A stretch of DNA of 64,000 nt from Desulforamulus ruminis DSM 2154. GTDB lineage: Bacteria > Bacillota > Desulfotomaculia > Desulfotomaculales > Desulfotomaculaceae. Shown here piece by piece: positions 1-9,607 of the stretch. A program made the position numbers and the translations under genes. The stretch is taken from contig NC_015589.1 in the NCBI RefSeq assembly GCF_000215085.1, positions 1,798,001-1,862,000 of the forward strand. The letters are read 5' to 3'. The first letter of the stretch is position 1. The number at the start of each line of letters is the position of its first letter. The notes below the pieces were generated by a model. It searched no databases and had not been told where the DNA came from. It saw nothing but the letters and a program-made list of their open reading frames with translations.

Positions 1-41
1 TGGGTTCATCGTTTCATCCTCTTTAGGACTCATCAGGCGGT
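1..41 (-). ncRNA. Candidate hammerhead ribozyme core, cut by window edge
   Basis: On the minus strand the sequence reads CTGATGAG (36-29), a short stem-loop closing GTCC with GGAT (29-26 and 19-16, one G-U pair), then GAAAC (15-11). This is the order of the conserved hammerhead core: CUGAUGA, stem II, GAAA. The remainder, CGATGAACCCA, would be one strand of stem III, and stem III would have to close outside the window. The cleavage site and stem I partner are therefore not visible. It lies downstream of the minus-strand HTH gene, so it could sit in that gene's 3' untranslated region. Confidence is limited because only half the fold can be checked. Confidence 0.4.
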
Positions 42-137
42 AGGATTTTACATCACCCCCTAAACTGTGTTTTGATAGCCCGGTTAAGGAATTGCAATAC
101 ACCAACATTCTCCACCAGCTTATCTCATACAAAAGAC

Positions 138-329
138 TTAAGCAGATATTTTCAACTTCTCTCGGATAATCTGAATATATTTTTCAGTTTTCCTATCACC
201 GGTCAATAGGTCGGAAAATTTTTTGGCCGGAATCTTATTTTCTTCACAGAACTCCTTAGCAGTTACGCCCATATCTAAAAGTTTCTTCTTAACTTCTAAT
301 CCGAAAGGTGTCAATTTTCTTCTGCCCAT
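138..329 (-). CDS. Small phage-like helix-turn-helix protein
   Basis: A 63-residue basic protein. A helix-turn-helix of the Cro/XRE kind is suggested by the stretch running from GVTAKEFCEENKIPAKKF to the following basic helix (about residues 21-55). The start is ATG 329 with a G-rich SD just upstream (rc AAAGGGGGA). It is transcribed divergently from the S24 repressor gene across a 185-bp spacer, the usual arrangement of a Cro/CI-type switch. Similar small proteins are common in clostridial prophages (family knowledge). No other phage gene is visible. Its exact target is unknown. Confidence 0.6.
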   Translation of the reverse strand: MGRRKLTPFGLEVKKKLLDMGVTAKEFCEENKIPAKKFSDLLTGDRKTEKYIQIIREKLKISA

Positions 330-470
330 CGTCGTTTTTCCCCCTTTCTTGTCTATTCATGGTGGCAAGTAATGCTTGTTGCCTTATTTGTACTATGATA
401 ATATTTGCCTAGTAGGGGATTTTGCCCCCCTTTGTAGCTATTATAAACGCAAATACGTCGAAACTCAATA

Positions 471-487
471 GCAAATAACGCATTTGC
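471..487. promoter_or_regulatory. Candidate operator palindrome in divergent spacer
   Basis: GCAAAT-N5-ATTTGC is a perfect 6-5-6 inverted repeat, 28 bp before the repressor's preferred TTG start. A further half-site-like CGCAAAT lies at 449-455. Its position between two divergently transcribed regulator genes makes it a plausible binding site for the S24 repressor or the small HTH protein. This is inference from symmetry and position only. Confidence 0.4.
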
Positions 488-514
488 GCCGTTGTTTATA
501 AAGAGGTGAAGCCT

Positions 515-1399
515 TTGGAAACCATTTCTGATAGAATAGAAAAAACTATAGAAGATAACGGATTAACTAAAACTCAATTTGCTAAAATTATAGGAATATC
601 TACAGGAAACCTTGGGGATTGGAAACGGGGAAAGTCAATGCCAGGCGCAAATGCGCTTGCTAAAATTGCAGAGCATTTTGATGTATCCCTTGACTGGTTA
701 ATATTGGGTAAAAAAATAGAAAAGCTTGAACAAATTCCTGGAAGAGTTTCTAGGATATCAGAAGGGGAAGAGGACAGGCTTGAATTTAGGGAGAGCGGAA
801 GTAATAGCGAACTGCTTAAATATTTAAAAGATCTTTCTGAAGAAGATATTAATGTATTAACATTGGTTGCAAAACGACTATCAGGCAAAGGTAGTAGAAC
901 TTCAATTAAAACGAATACCCCGCGGGTAAAACTGAAGAAAGAACCGGAAACTTCTAAGAGCAACGTTTGCTACCTGCCGGTACTTAGTCAGATTCCGGCT
1001 GGCCGTCCAGTGTCCACAGAAGATCTTATTGAAGGTTATCTCCCGGTACCAGTACATATGGCCAAAAGTGGAACCTTCTTAACTCGGGTCAGAGGGGATA
1101 GCATGATTGGTGATGAAATATTTGATGGTGATGTAGTACAGATACGAATGCAGCCCACTGTTGAAAATGGTGAAATCGCCGCCGTTCGACTCAATGGAGA
1201 AGTAACTTTAAAACACTTCTTTAACAATAATGGTTCATTTATCCTACGCTCATCTAACCCAGAATACTCAGATATTATTGCTAATATTGATGATGATATA
1301 ACCATTATTGGTAAATTCATTGCTAAGTTTTCAAAACAGGACGTTGATGTATTACTTGATCGCTTCAGAGAAGACGGAGCCTTTTTTAATACAATATAA
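515..1399 (+). CDS. XRE-type repressor with S24 (LexA/CI-like) self-cleavage domain
   Basis: A 294-residue two-domain repressor. Residues about 10-65 form an XRE helix-turn-helix; residues about 150-290 form a peptidase S24 domain. Counting from TTG 515, the catalytic Ser196 lies in GDSMIGD and the catalytic Lys233 in GEVTLKHF. The scissile Ala-Gly pair is probably A162-G163 in SQIPAGRP. Such proteins repress phage or stress genes and inactivate themselves when RecA is activated by DNA damage. I prefer TTG 515 because the SD AAGAGGTGA (501-509) is 5 bases upstream; the in-frame GTG at 506 lies inside that SD. The gene is AT-rich compared with the genes after 5.7 kb, consistent with a mobile-element origin. 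Confidence 0.85.
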   Translation: METISDRIEKTIEDNGLTKTQFAKIIGISTGNLGDWKRGKSMPGANALAKIAEHFDVSLDWLILGKKIEKLEQIPGRVSRISEGEEDRLEFRESGSNSELLKYLKDLSEEDINVLTLVAKRLSGKGSRTSIKTNTPRVKLKKEPETSKSNVCYLPVLSQIPAGRPVSTEDLIEGYLPVPVHMAKSGTFLTRVRGDSMIGDEIFDGDVVQIRMQPTVENGEIAAVRLNGEVTLKHFFNNNGSFILRSSNPEYSDIIANIDDDITIIGKFIAKFSKQDVDVLLDRFREDGAFFNTI

Positions 1400-1425
1400 G
1401 GGGAGAAATCCCCTTATATTTTTTT
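1396..1425 (+). terminator. Intrinsic terminator of the S24 repressor gene
   Basis: ATAAGGGGA-gaaa-TCCCCTTAT is followed by a T-rich run, overlapping the stop codon region of the repressor gene. Confidence 0.8.
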
Positions 1426-1730
1426 ATAAGCTAGAATTGTAAAAAGGATTAAATTTATAATTATTCATTTTAATGCATAATTATATGATTTACCAAAAAT
1501 AATATCCAAAAATTTAAAAACCGCTGAGAATAGCAATTATAAGGTATATTAAGCGGTTTACCAATCCATTTAGTTTACCAATCATGGTTTACCAATTGAT
1601 ATAAAAGAAACTCTAAAAATGTACTAGAAACTGAGCCCGGATATCCTTATGGATTTATAAAGTAACAGCCCTAAAAAGCTATCTAACATTTGCAATTACT
1701 GGATTCCTGAAAAGTTTGTTACTAAAAGAG
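1426..1730. other. AT-rich gap with three GTTTACCAAT direct repeats
   Basis: No gene is seen. GTTTACCAAT occurs exactly at 1556-1565, 1573-1582 and 1587-1596, and a near copy (GATTTACCAA) lies around 1487. The spacings of 17 and 14 bases recall iterons or a cluster of regulator sites. Nothing else recognisable was found. Confidence 0.4.
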
Positions 1731-1779
1731 AAAGGCCCGTCACCAAGCTGTTAAAATACAACGGCGGCGGGCCTTTTTA
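1731..1779 (+). terminator. Hairpin with T-run before the CRISPR leader
   Basis: AAAGGCCCG at 1731-1739 pairs with CGGGCCTTT at 1768-1776, followed by TT. The loop is long (28 bases). It probably isolates the CRISPR leader from upstream transcription. Confidence 0.55.
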
Positions 1780-1789
1780 GTTATAAACA

Positions 1790-2073
1790 CCCTTATTTAG
1801 TAATGTTTTTTCTCATTTTACTGCAAAACTATTTTCCCTACAAAACCCACAACTCTATTAAAATCAATACATCCCGTCATTTCCCACTTTAACCCTACTT
1901 ATCCCATCTTTTGCAATTATTTATGAGAGACAACAGTAGTGCAAAAAACCCCGGGGATCGACGACAATTTAAAAAGGATAAACCGGCGTAATCAAAGGGT
2001 TGGGGAAAATAGCAATTTTGCAAATAGCAGGAGCCATTTTTTAACAACCCTTTTAATTAGCGGCTTCCGACGG
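1790..2073 (+). promoter_or_regulatory. Putative CRISPR leader
   Basis: A gene-free, AT-rich stretch directly upstream of the first perfect repeat. The array is read left to right: the degenerate repeat lies at the far right end, and the repeats end in TTTGAAAC, the usual 5' handle of mature crRNAs in type I-B/III systems. The leader therefore belongs here. It contains CCCCGGGGATCGACGAC (about 1950-1966), a GC-rich palindromic block of a kind often seen in CRISPR leaders. No clear promoter hexamers were assigned. Confidence 0.6.
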
Positions 2074-5000
2074 GTTACTAGCCTACCTATAAGGATTTGA
2101 AACGGGGGGTTAATGCCGATTATGACGAGAGCCAACCGGGTTACTAGCCTACCTATAAGGATTTGAAACCTAACAGACAGGCCAAGACAAAAACTATCGT
2201 TCGCAGGTTACTAGCCTACCTATAAGGATTTGAAACTATCTAGCGCACTGTATAAGGTCAACACTGCTGCTTTAGTTACTAGCCTACCTATAAGGATTTG
2301 AAACCCTTTACAGATGCAGCTAGCGAGTGGAAAGTAACCCTGTTACTAGCCTACCTATAAGGATTTGAAACAATTTAATAGCTTCCTTAATATATCAACT
2401 TGATTAGGTTACTAGCCTACCTATAAGGATTTGAAACAATTCTGCGATTTCATGGGCCAGACTGCCCTCTGCGTTACTAGCCTACCTATAAGGATTTGAA
2501 ACTAGATATTTCGGTAAGTGTTTCATCTGTAGCATCGAGTTACTAGCCTACCTATAAGGATTTGAAACCTGCTGTAGCTGCTCCCCTTGCAGGTATCATA
2601 GCGAGTTACTAGCCTACCTATAAGGATTTGAAACTTGAAATATTCGGACACCGCTTCGATCAAAGGAAGGGCCAGTTACTAGCCTACCTATAAGGATTTG
2701 AAACTATTTTAATTATTAATATAATTAGTTAAATATTTTGTTACTAGCCTACCTATAAGGATTTGAAACTTCTTTGAGATATGACTGGATAAATCTGTAA
2801 TCAACAACGTTACTAGCCTACCTATAAGGATTTGAAACCTCTTCGGTGTAAATTGTTGGCGTATAATCATCTGGACTGTTACTAGCCTACCTATAAGGAT
2901 TTGAAACTGTCTTCTTCCTCTTCTTTAATGATGGCATTCAGCGTTACTAGCCTACCTATAAGGATTTGAAACACTGCTTGCTCCATGATGTATTCCTTAA
3001 GCCTTTTAGTTGTTACTAGCCTACCTATAAGGATTTGAAACCGGCGATGGCTCCAAGTGGCAGCAAATCTATAATGCGTTACTAGCCTACCTATAAGGAT
3101 TTGAAACCAAAAAAGCACCGTGAAAAAGCTGATTGAGACCATAGTTACTAGCCTACCTATAAGGATTTGAAACTTGGAAAGAGAAAATAATCGTGGTATA
3201 GCAGGAATTTGGTTACTAGCCTACCTATAAGGATTTGAAACATATAGTTAGTGTATCCATCAATGGTGGTTTGAGCTAGTTACTAGCCTACCTATAAGGA
3301 TTTGAAACGGTCTATGCTTCTCACAATACCCGCCGCCTCGAACGTTACTAGCCTACCTATAAGGATTTGAAACATGTTTTAAAGAAGGAGGTTGAACATG
3401 GTGACTAAGTTACTAGCCTACCTATAAGGATTTGAAACGAGACCCGGATCCCCTGCAATCGAAGGGCTTCCAGGTTACTAGCCTACCTATAAGGATTTGA
3501 AACATCACATTGCATGTATGGAGGTAAAACAAAATGGCTGAAAGTTACTAGCCTACCTATAAGGATTTGAAACTCGTAGGCATTGCCGCCTCGCGGTTCC
3601 TGGCGTAGACTGGTTACTAGCCTACCTATAAGGATTTGAAACCCGGCACACTCCACACATGGTTAGGATTATCGATCAAGTTACTAGCCTACCTATAAGG
3701 ATTTGAAACTACCCCTCCTGTCGCCGGTTTCGTAACAGCAGCAGTTACTAGCCTACCTATAAGGATTTGAAACCTGCTATTGTATAACGGTTATTAGTGA
3801 TTGTCAACAGTTACTAGCCTACCTATAAGGATTTGAAACATAGTATGCGTCGCGAAGATTTGGTTGGGGAATGGTATTTGTTACTAGCCTACCTATAAGG
3901 ATTTGAAACATATCTTCAAACCGTTCATCCATTTGTTTCGCAGGTTACTAGCCTACCTATAAGGATTTGAAACCTCACCGACGCATTGGCCCACTGATCC
4001 GTGGCATCAGTTACTAGCCTACCTATAAGGATTTGAAACCAGGCTTGGTGACCTACTTGTTGGTGCTTGAACGAGTTACTAGCCTACCTATAAGGATTTG
4101 AAACTATATCGCATTGAGTACGGCGGAAAACTCCTTGGTATGTTACTAGCCTACCTATAAGGATTTGAAACTCAGATGGAGTTGTGAAAAGAACAGCTTA
4201 AATGTATAGGTTACTAGCCTACCTATAAGGATTTGAAACTCGCGGAGAGAGCCTTTTTGGGGGTTCGTAATCACGTTACTAGCCTACCTATAAGGATTTG
4301 AAACTTTTATCCGACTGGCGGGTTCCGGGCAGTCAGTCCGTTACTAGCCTACCTATAAGGATTTGAAACATCTTCGCGGTCTCCTCTTTTACCGCCCGTC
4401 CGTTGAGTTACTAGCCTACCTATAAGGATTTGAAACCAGAGCAACCTTACCAGTATCGATGTTCGACCCCACTGTTACTAGCCTACCTATAAGGATTTGA
4501 AACTTTGTACATTCATTTTAAAACCTCCTCTGATCTTTTCGTTACTAGCCTACCTATAAGGATTTGAAACTTGACATCCGCCGGCCAGGGAACTTGGTCA
4601 CTGGTCCGTTACTAGCCTACCTATAAGGATTTGAAACACTTGGTCTTCATTCCATTTAAAAACAAGTATCCCGTGTTACTAGCCTACCTATAAGGATTTG
4701 AAACTTCATACATTTCTTTGTATCACCTCGCTCACTGCAAGTTACTAGCCTACCTATAAGGATTTGAAACCAAAAAGCAAAGTTGCTGTTATTGATTGTT
4801 TTAAGTTACTAGCCTACCTATAAGGATTTGAAACTACTTTGCCCCCGCCGCCTTAAAGTGAGTCAGCAGGGTTACTAGCCTACCTATAAGGATTTGAAAC
4901 TTACTTTCGTTATGAATTTTTTCATGATTCACCATCTTTGTTACTAGCCTACCTATAAGGATTTGAAACCCATTTACTCACCTCCATGGCTGTGTTTCGT

Positions 5001-5706
5001 CATAACCCGTTACTAGCCTACCTATAAGGATTTGAAACTTGGCGCCACTTTCACATATTGGTGAGTCGATTGGCCGTTACTAGCCTACCTATAAGGATTT
5101 GAAACGATATGACAATCCACAATAGTTACAGTTAACTCCTGGTCCGTTACTAGCCTACCTATAAGGATTTGAAACTGGGGTCGGGGTCTAAAGAACCTGT
5201 CATAAAAGCCGTTACTAGCCTACCTATAAGGATTTGAAACATACTACCAATGAACAAGCCGAATCGTTGGCCTACGTTACTAGCCTACCTATAAGGATTT
5301 GAAACTCCTCGTTAAGCCGTTTATCGTCCAAGTCTATTTCATCAGTTACTAGCCTACCTATAAGGATTTGAAACCTCCCATTGCTCAGCGGAAAATATTA
5401 GACGCAGCGTTACTAGCCTACCTATAAGGATTTGAAACAGATGAATCAAAAAGACCTGGGGAAAGCCTTCCAATCCGTTACTAGCCTACCTATAAGGATT
5501 TGAAACTGGGAATGGGACGGTGATATAAGTGGCCAATACCAGTTACTAGCCTACCTATAAGGATTTGAAACTTGGCTTCTGTGCCGGCCTCCGTAGTTTT
5601 CGCGTTTAAGGTTACTAGCCTACCTATAAGGATTTGAAACTGATGGTCGCCCATCACGATTTGCATTACCCGCTCCGTTACTAGCCTACCTATAAGGAAC
5701 AGTAAA
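2074..5706 (+). CRISPR. CRISPR array, 55 repeats and 54 spacers
   Basis: I counted 54 repeats that looked identical by eye (30 bp, starting GTTACTAGCC and ending AAGGATTTGAAAC) plus one terminal repeat at 5677-5706. The terminal repeat keeps only its first 22 bases before diverging. Spacers are about 35-40 bp. The first repeat is 2074-2103 and the last perfect one 5611-5640. Repeat length and 3' end resemble subtype I-B repeats of clostridia (family knowledge). No cas gene lies anywhere in this window, so the effector must be encoded elsewhere. Uniform repeats and an intact leader side suggest recent activity. Several spacers span an SD plus ATG of a presumed target gene. Confidence 0.98.
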
Positions 5707-5708
5707 AC

Positions 5709-5750
5709 CAAGAGGACGACAGAATGTGTAAAGAGTCTGCCGTCCTCTTG
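5709..5750 (-). terminator. Hairpin after the corC-like gene and CRISPR array
   Basis: AAGAGGACG and CGTCCTCTT form a strong stem with further CAG/CTG pairing inside. On the minus strand it is followed by GGTTTTACT. It can end transcription from the corC-like gene and perhaps also from the array. Confidence 0.6.
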
Positions 5751-5752
5751 AG

Positions 5753-7060
5753 TTATTCCTTGGGTGGATAGGTCAGTTCAATGCGCCGAATGGTGTTCTG
5801 CTCCATTTCGGAAATGGTGAACTTCAGGTTTTTGTATTGGGCGGTCTGGCCTTTTTCCGGACGCCGGTGAGATTCCTCCAAAAACCAGCCGCCCAGGGTA
5901 AAGACGCCCTTGGCCTCCAGGTTTAAATCAAACTCCAGGTTGAAATCCGCAATGGGTATGCGGGCGTCCACGGAATATCTGCCTTGGCCCAGGGGTTCAA
6001 TGAGCTGCCGCTCTTCATCGTATTCATCCTGAATTTCCCCCACAATCTCCTCTAAAATGTCTTCAATGGTCAAAAGACCGGCGGTGCCGCCGTACTCATC
6101 CTGCACAATGGCCAACTGCAGCCGGTTTTTTTGCATTTTCTTTAAAATCTGGTCGATGGGTGTCAGTTCGGTGGCGATCATGACTTTACGCAGGGATTGT
6201 TTAAGCAACCCTTCTAAATTCAGCTTATTTAAATCCGTTAAGCCGCTAAAACATAAATCTTTGGTATTCACAAAACCGATGATGCAGTCTTTATCCCCGT
6301 CGCATACCGGATAGCGGGCATATTTCTCCTCGGTAATAATTTTCAGGTTTTCTTCCCAGCTCAAATGGGTATACAAACAAACCATATCGGTACGGGGTAC
6401 CATGATTTCCCGGGCCACCCGGTCGGCAAAGTGCAGGGAATTTCTGGCCAATTGCAGCTCGGTTTGATTAATTTCTCCTCCCTGATGGCTTTGCAGCAGA
6501 ATCATGCGGATTTCCTCTTCGGAGTGAATCTGCTGGTGCTCGGATACCGCATGCAGGCCCATGAGTTTGATGATAAACCGGGCGGAACCGTTTAAAAGCC
6601 AAATGGCCGGGTACATGATTTTGTAAAAACGGATCAAAATGGGTGAAATGGCCAGGGTTACCTTCTCGGCCAATTGGATGGCCAGGGTTTTGGGCGCCAG
6701 TTCCCCAATGACCACATGCAGGAAGGTGATGACTGAAAAACCGATCACAAAGGACAGACCTTCGGTTACGGCGGCAGGCAGGCCCAGGTAATGAATGAGC
6801 GGTTCAATGACGTCGGACACGGCCGGTTCTCCGATCCAGCCCAAACCTAAAGCAGTGAGGGTAATGCCCAACTGACAGGCCGAGAGGTAGCCGTCCAGGT
6901 TGTGGATGACTTTCCTGACAGCTTCCGCCCGTTTGTTTCCTTCCTGAATTAATTGTTCGATACGGGAATCTCTCACCTTGACAATGGCAAATTCCGCAGC
7001 AACAAAAAAAGCGGTGGCTGCAATCAGCAGAACCATCAGCAGCAGGTTTATCAAAATCAA
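5753..7060 (-). CDS. CorC/HlyC family CNNM-CBS membrane protein
   Basis: A 435-residue protein. An N-terminal CNNM/DUF21 membrane domain (about residues 1-190) begins with a hydrophobic helix and contains the family-typical GELAPKTLA segment. A CBS pair (about 215-335, MVPRTDM and DEYGGTAGLLTIEDILEEIVGEI) and a C-terminal CorC/HlyC domain (about 345-430) follow. The family includes magnesium efflux or transport-associated proteins; calling it a haemolysin is historical. The start is ATG 7060, opening directly into the first membrane segment. It is divergent from the merR-like gene. Confidence 0.9.
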   Translation of the reverse strand: MILINLLLMVLLIAATAFFVAAEFAIVKVRDSRIEQLIQEGNKRAEAVRKVIHNLDGYLSACQLGITLTALGLGWIGEPAVSDVIEPLIHYLGLPAAVTEGLSFVIGFSVITFLHVVIGELAPKTLAIQLAEKVTLAISPILIRFYKIMYPAIWLLNGSARFIIKLMGLHAVSEHQQIHSEEEIRMILLQSHQGGEINQTELQLARNSLHFADRVAREIMVPRTDMVCLYTHLSWEENLKIITEEKYARYPVCDGDKDCIIGFVNTKDLCFSGLTDLNKLNLEGLLKQSLRKVMIATELTPIDQILKKMQKNRLQLAIVQDEYGGTAGLLTIEDILEEIVGEIQDEYDEERQLIEPLGQGRYSVDARIPIADFNLEFDLNLEAKGVFTLGGWFLEESHRRPEKGQTAQYKNLKFTISEMEQNTIRRIELTYPPKE

Positions 7061-7185
7061 TGTTACGCCAACCTTTCTGTTGTGATAAAATTATTATCTT
7101 CAAAAAAGAAAATTTTACTAATGGTCTTTCCCACAGACCTTTGGGGACCCCTTTAGGAGAAACGGGCAATAACAGTGTAACGTAT

Positions 7186-7217
7186 AACTGTACAGTTTTA
7201 TGGCGATGCTATATACT
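7186..7217 (+). promoter_or_regulatory. Palindrome and -10 box upstream of the merR-like gene
   Basis: AACTGTACAGTT (7186-7197) is a perfect 12-bp palindrome. TATACT (7212-7217) is a likely -10. MerR regulators typically bind a dyad between -35 and -10 with a long spacer. The palindrome lies near the expected -35 position, so it may be the autoregulatory operator. This is inference. Confidence 0.4.
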
Positions 7218-7244
7218 AAAAGCGAGGTGGTTGTTCATGGGGAT

Positions 7245-7694
7245 ATGAAACTTTACAAAATTGGCGAACTGGCGGAATTGGCCGGTGTAAGCAAACGAAC
7301 CATTGATTACTATACCAATCTTAGCCTGCTTAAACCCGTACGGTCGGAAAGTAATTACCGCTATTATCATCAGGATTCCCTGCTGCGGTTAAAACTCATT
7401 GAAGGGATGAAAAAGCAACGCTTCACACTGGATGAGATCAAAGAACGAATGTCTGTTTTAGACCAATCTTTTTTATCCGGAGAGACGGGAAAAAACAAAC
7501 CGGCCAGTATTGATGTGAACTTCCTGAAAGAACAGTTTAAACAACTGGAAATTCAACTGGCCCAGTTGCAGCCGGTCATGAGCGGCATGGATGCCAAGCA
7601 GGCGGCGCTGGTAACCAGGCAGGCACTCATGCAAAGTCTGGCGGTGATCCAGTCGCTGCTGTTGTACCTTAACGAAACAGCGCCTTTTATTTAG
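7245..7694 (+). CDS. MerR family transcriptional regulator
   Basis: A 149-residue protein opening MKLYKIGELAELAGVSKRT, the classic winged helix-turn-helix of MerR proteins, followed by TIDYYTNLSLL and a C-terminal coiled coil (about 85-125). ATG 7245 is chosen because the family begins at this methionine; the frame is open back to 7200. No conserved metal-binding cysteines are visible, so an organic or stress effector is more likely. It lies 35 bp before the spo0M-like gene and is probably cotranscribed with it. Confidence 0.85.
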   Translation: MKLYKIGELAELAGVSKRTIDYYTNLSLLKPVRSESNYRYYHQDSLLRLKLIEGMKKQRFTLDEIKERMSVLDQSFLSGETGKNKPASIDVNFLKEQFKQLEIQLAQLQPVMSGMDAKQAALVTRQALMQSLAVIQSLLLYLNETAPFI

Positions 7695-7729
7695 TGCAGA
7701 ACATTCAAAAAAGGAGTGCATTTGGTTTC

Positions 7730-8680
7730 ATGTTGAAGAAGTTGATGGTCCGCTTTGGTGTAGGAGCGGCAAAGGTCAACCTGGTGCTGGAGAAGGAACA
7801 GTACCGTATTGGCGAGGCTGTCACGGGAAAAGTGGTGGTGGAAGGAGGGACGGTGGATCAGGAGATCCATGCCCTGGAGGTGGATGTGGTACTGAAGGTG
7901 AATATCCGGGGCAAAGAGTTCACCAGGGTGGTGGAGACCCTTCCGGTGGCCCGGGATTTTCGTATTGAGGCCGGTGAAACCAGGGAAATTCCCTTTCAAC
8001 ATCCAATTACAATGCAGTACCCGGTTTCCAAAGGTTCCGTGGCCTATTCGCTGGTTACTAAAATGGACATCGCCCAGGCCAAGGATGCCGGCGATGCCGA
8101 CCGGTTCGCGGTGCTGCCCGGCCGGGAAATGTCCCTGGTTTTTAGTGCCCTGCAGATCTTGGGCTTTAAGGAAAAAATCAGTTCCGGAAAAGTGGGGCAA
8201 TATGGTCAGGAGTTTGAGTTTTACCCCTCAGAGCAGTTTTTTGAACAACTACGGGAAGTAAAACTCAAATTCCATACCCAGGGTGATGAATTAAAGCTGT
8301 TTTTAGAATTGCTGTTGGCCGGCGGCGTAAAAAGCGTAACCCACCATGCAGAGCTGGCCCTGCCCTCTGAAATGCTAAGCAATGACCACGAACAGCCCTT
8401 GGCCGATACCATCAAGGAGTTCCTGGAAGGTCAGTTAAGACAGGTTTCCCTCCAGGGGCCCCGGATGGCTCCTAGCTATCAGGGTTACCCTGGGGCAGCC
8501 CCAGGCTCTCCCTTTGGCGGTTTTATGGGGGGGATGGTCGCCGGCATGCTGGGCGGCGCTGTATTGGGAGAACTCTTTGGCGGTGATGAGAATGAAGAGG
8601 CCGGTGCCGAAGCAGAAGGAGACGAAGGCTTTGATTTGGGCTTCGGGGATATGATGGATTTTGGTGATGATGAGTTTTAA
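7730..8680 (+). CDS. spo0M: Sporulation-control protein Spo0M-like
   Basis: A 316-residue arrestin-like protein. The start MLKKLMVRFGVGAAKVNLVL and the following beta-rich region (about 15-135, with YRIGEAVTGKVVVEGG) match the Spo0M family, a cytoplasmic modulator of sporulation entry. The second half is a further beta domain, then a glycine/proline-rich linker (about 250-285) and a strongly acidic Asp/Glu tail. ATG 7730 has AAGGAG 13 bases upstream; the open frame extends to GTG 7694, which overlaps the merR stop but lacks an SD. The long acidic tail is unusual against the roughly 260-residue Bacillus protein. Confidence 0.8.
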   Translation: MLKKLMVRFGVGAAKVNLVLEKEQYRIGEAVTGKVVVEGGTVDQEIHALEVDVVLKVNIRGKEFTRVVETLPVARDFRIEAGETREIPFQHPITMQYPVSKGSVAYSLVTKMDIAQAKDAGDADRFAVLPGREMSLVFSALQILGFKEKISSGKVGQYGQEFEFYPSEQFFEQLREVKLKFHTQGDELKLFLELLLAGGVKSVTHHAELALPSEMLSNDHEQPLADTIKEFLEGQLRQVSLQGPRMAPSYQGYPGAAPGSPFGGFMGGMVAGMLGGAVLGELFGGDENEEAGAEAEGDEGFDLGFGDMMDFGDDEF

Positions 8681-8706
8681 GGAAGTTATGATTTAGGGGG
8701 AGTGGA

Positions 8707-9558
8707 ATGATGAATACCATGAAAGTCTGGCTCTTAATGGGCGGTCTGTCCATCCTGCTGGTTCTGATGGGCAATGCCATTGGCGGGTCATCCGGCGCCA
8801 TGCTGTTTTTCCTGATTGCTATGGGCATGAACTTTTTCACTTATTTTTACAGTGATAAAATGGCCATTAAGATGACCCGGTCTTATCCGGTTTCCGAAGC
8901 GGAAGCGCCTGAATTGTACGCTATGGTCAAGAACCTGTCCCGGCGGGCGGGACTTCCCATGCCCAAGCTTTATATCCAGCCTTCGGATCAGCCCAATGCC
9001 TTTGCCACCGGACGGAATCCCGCCCACTCGGCGGTGGCCGTAACCGAAGGAATTTTGCGCCTTTTAAGTCCCAAGGAGCTGGAAGGGGTTTTGGCCCATG
9101 AACTGGCGCACATTAAAAACCGTGACGTACTGGTAGGAACCATTGCCGCCGCCCTGGCCGGCGCCATCAGCATGATGGGCAGCGCCCTGCAGTGGGGCGC
9201 CATTTTCGGCATGGGCCGCAGTGATGATGAAGAGGGAGGCGGCGGCATGCTGGGCGGCCTGGTGATGGCCATTATATTTCCCATTGCGGCCATGATTATC
9301 CAGATGGCCATCTCCCGTTCCCGGGAATATATGGCGGACGCCACCGGGGCTCAAATTGCCGGTTCGCCGGAAGGGCTGTCCAATGCCCTGCTGAAGCTTG
9401 AGTCAGCGGCTCACCGTCTGCCGCCTATGGAGGTAAACCCCGCCACCTCGCACCTGTTTATTATGAATCCCCTTTCCGGGGCTTCCATGGCCCGGCTTTT
9501 CAGCACGCACCCGCCCATTGCGGAACGGGTGGAGAAGCTCAGAGCCATGAGAAGATAG
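8707..9558 (+). CDS. htpX: HtpX-like M48 zinc metalloprotease
   Basis: A 283-residue membrane protease. Two N-terminal membrane segments (about 7-23 and 31-48) precede the HELAH zinc motif (H131, E132, H135). Two further hydrophobic segments (about 143-170 and 181-203) flank an acidic/Gly loop, then [11 protein letters not shown] provides the third ligand (E207). HtpX degrades damaged inner-membrane proteins. ATG 8707 follows GGGGGAGTGGA; ATG 8710 is equally possible. It lies 26 bp after spo0M and probably belongs to the same operon. Confidence 0.9.
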   Translation: MMNTMKVWLLMGGLSILLVLMGNAIGGSSGAMLFFLIAMGMNFFTYFYSDKMAIKMTRSYPVSEAEAPELYAMVKNLSRRAGLPMPKLYIQPSDQPNAFATGRNPAHSAVAVTEGILRLLSPKELEGVLAHELAHIKNRDVLVGTIAAALAGAISMMGSALQWGAIFGMGRSDDEEGGGGMLGGLVMAIIFPIAAMIIQMAISRSREYMADATGAQIAGSPEGLSNALLKLESAAHRLPPMEVNPATSHLFIMNPLSGASMARLFSTHPPIAERVEKLRAMRR

Positions 9559-9607
9559 CATTCCACAGGAACATGGGGGATGCTCTGAACAGATCCCCTG
9601 ATAGAAT

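Noticed and set aside
2891-3142. Reading frames inside the CRISPR array (also 5490-5711) containing FQILIGRLVT repeats
   Set aside because: They are translations of the repeat unit and spacers on the minus strand, not genes.
5753-7060. Calling the CNNM/CBS protein a haemolysin
   Set aside because: The name is historical for the family; domain content points to ion transport or its regulation.
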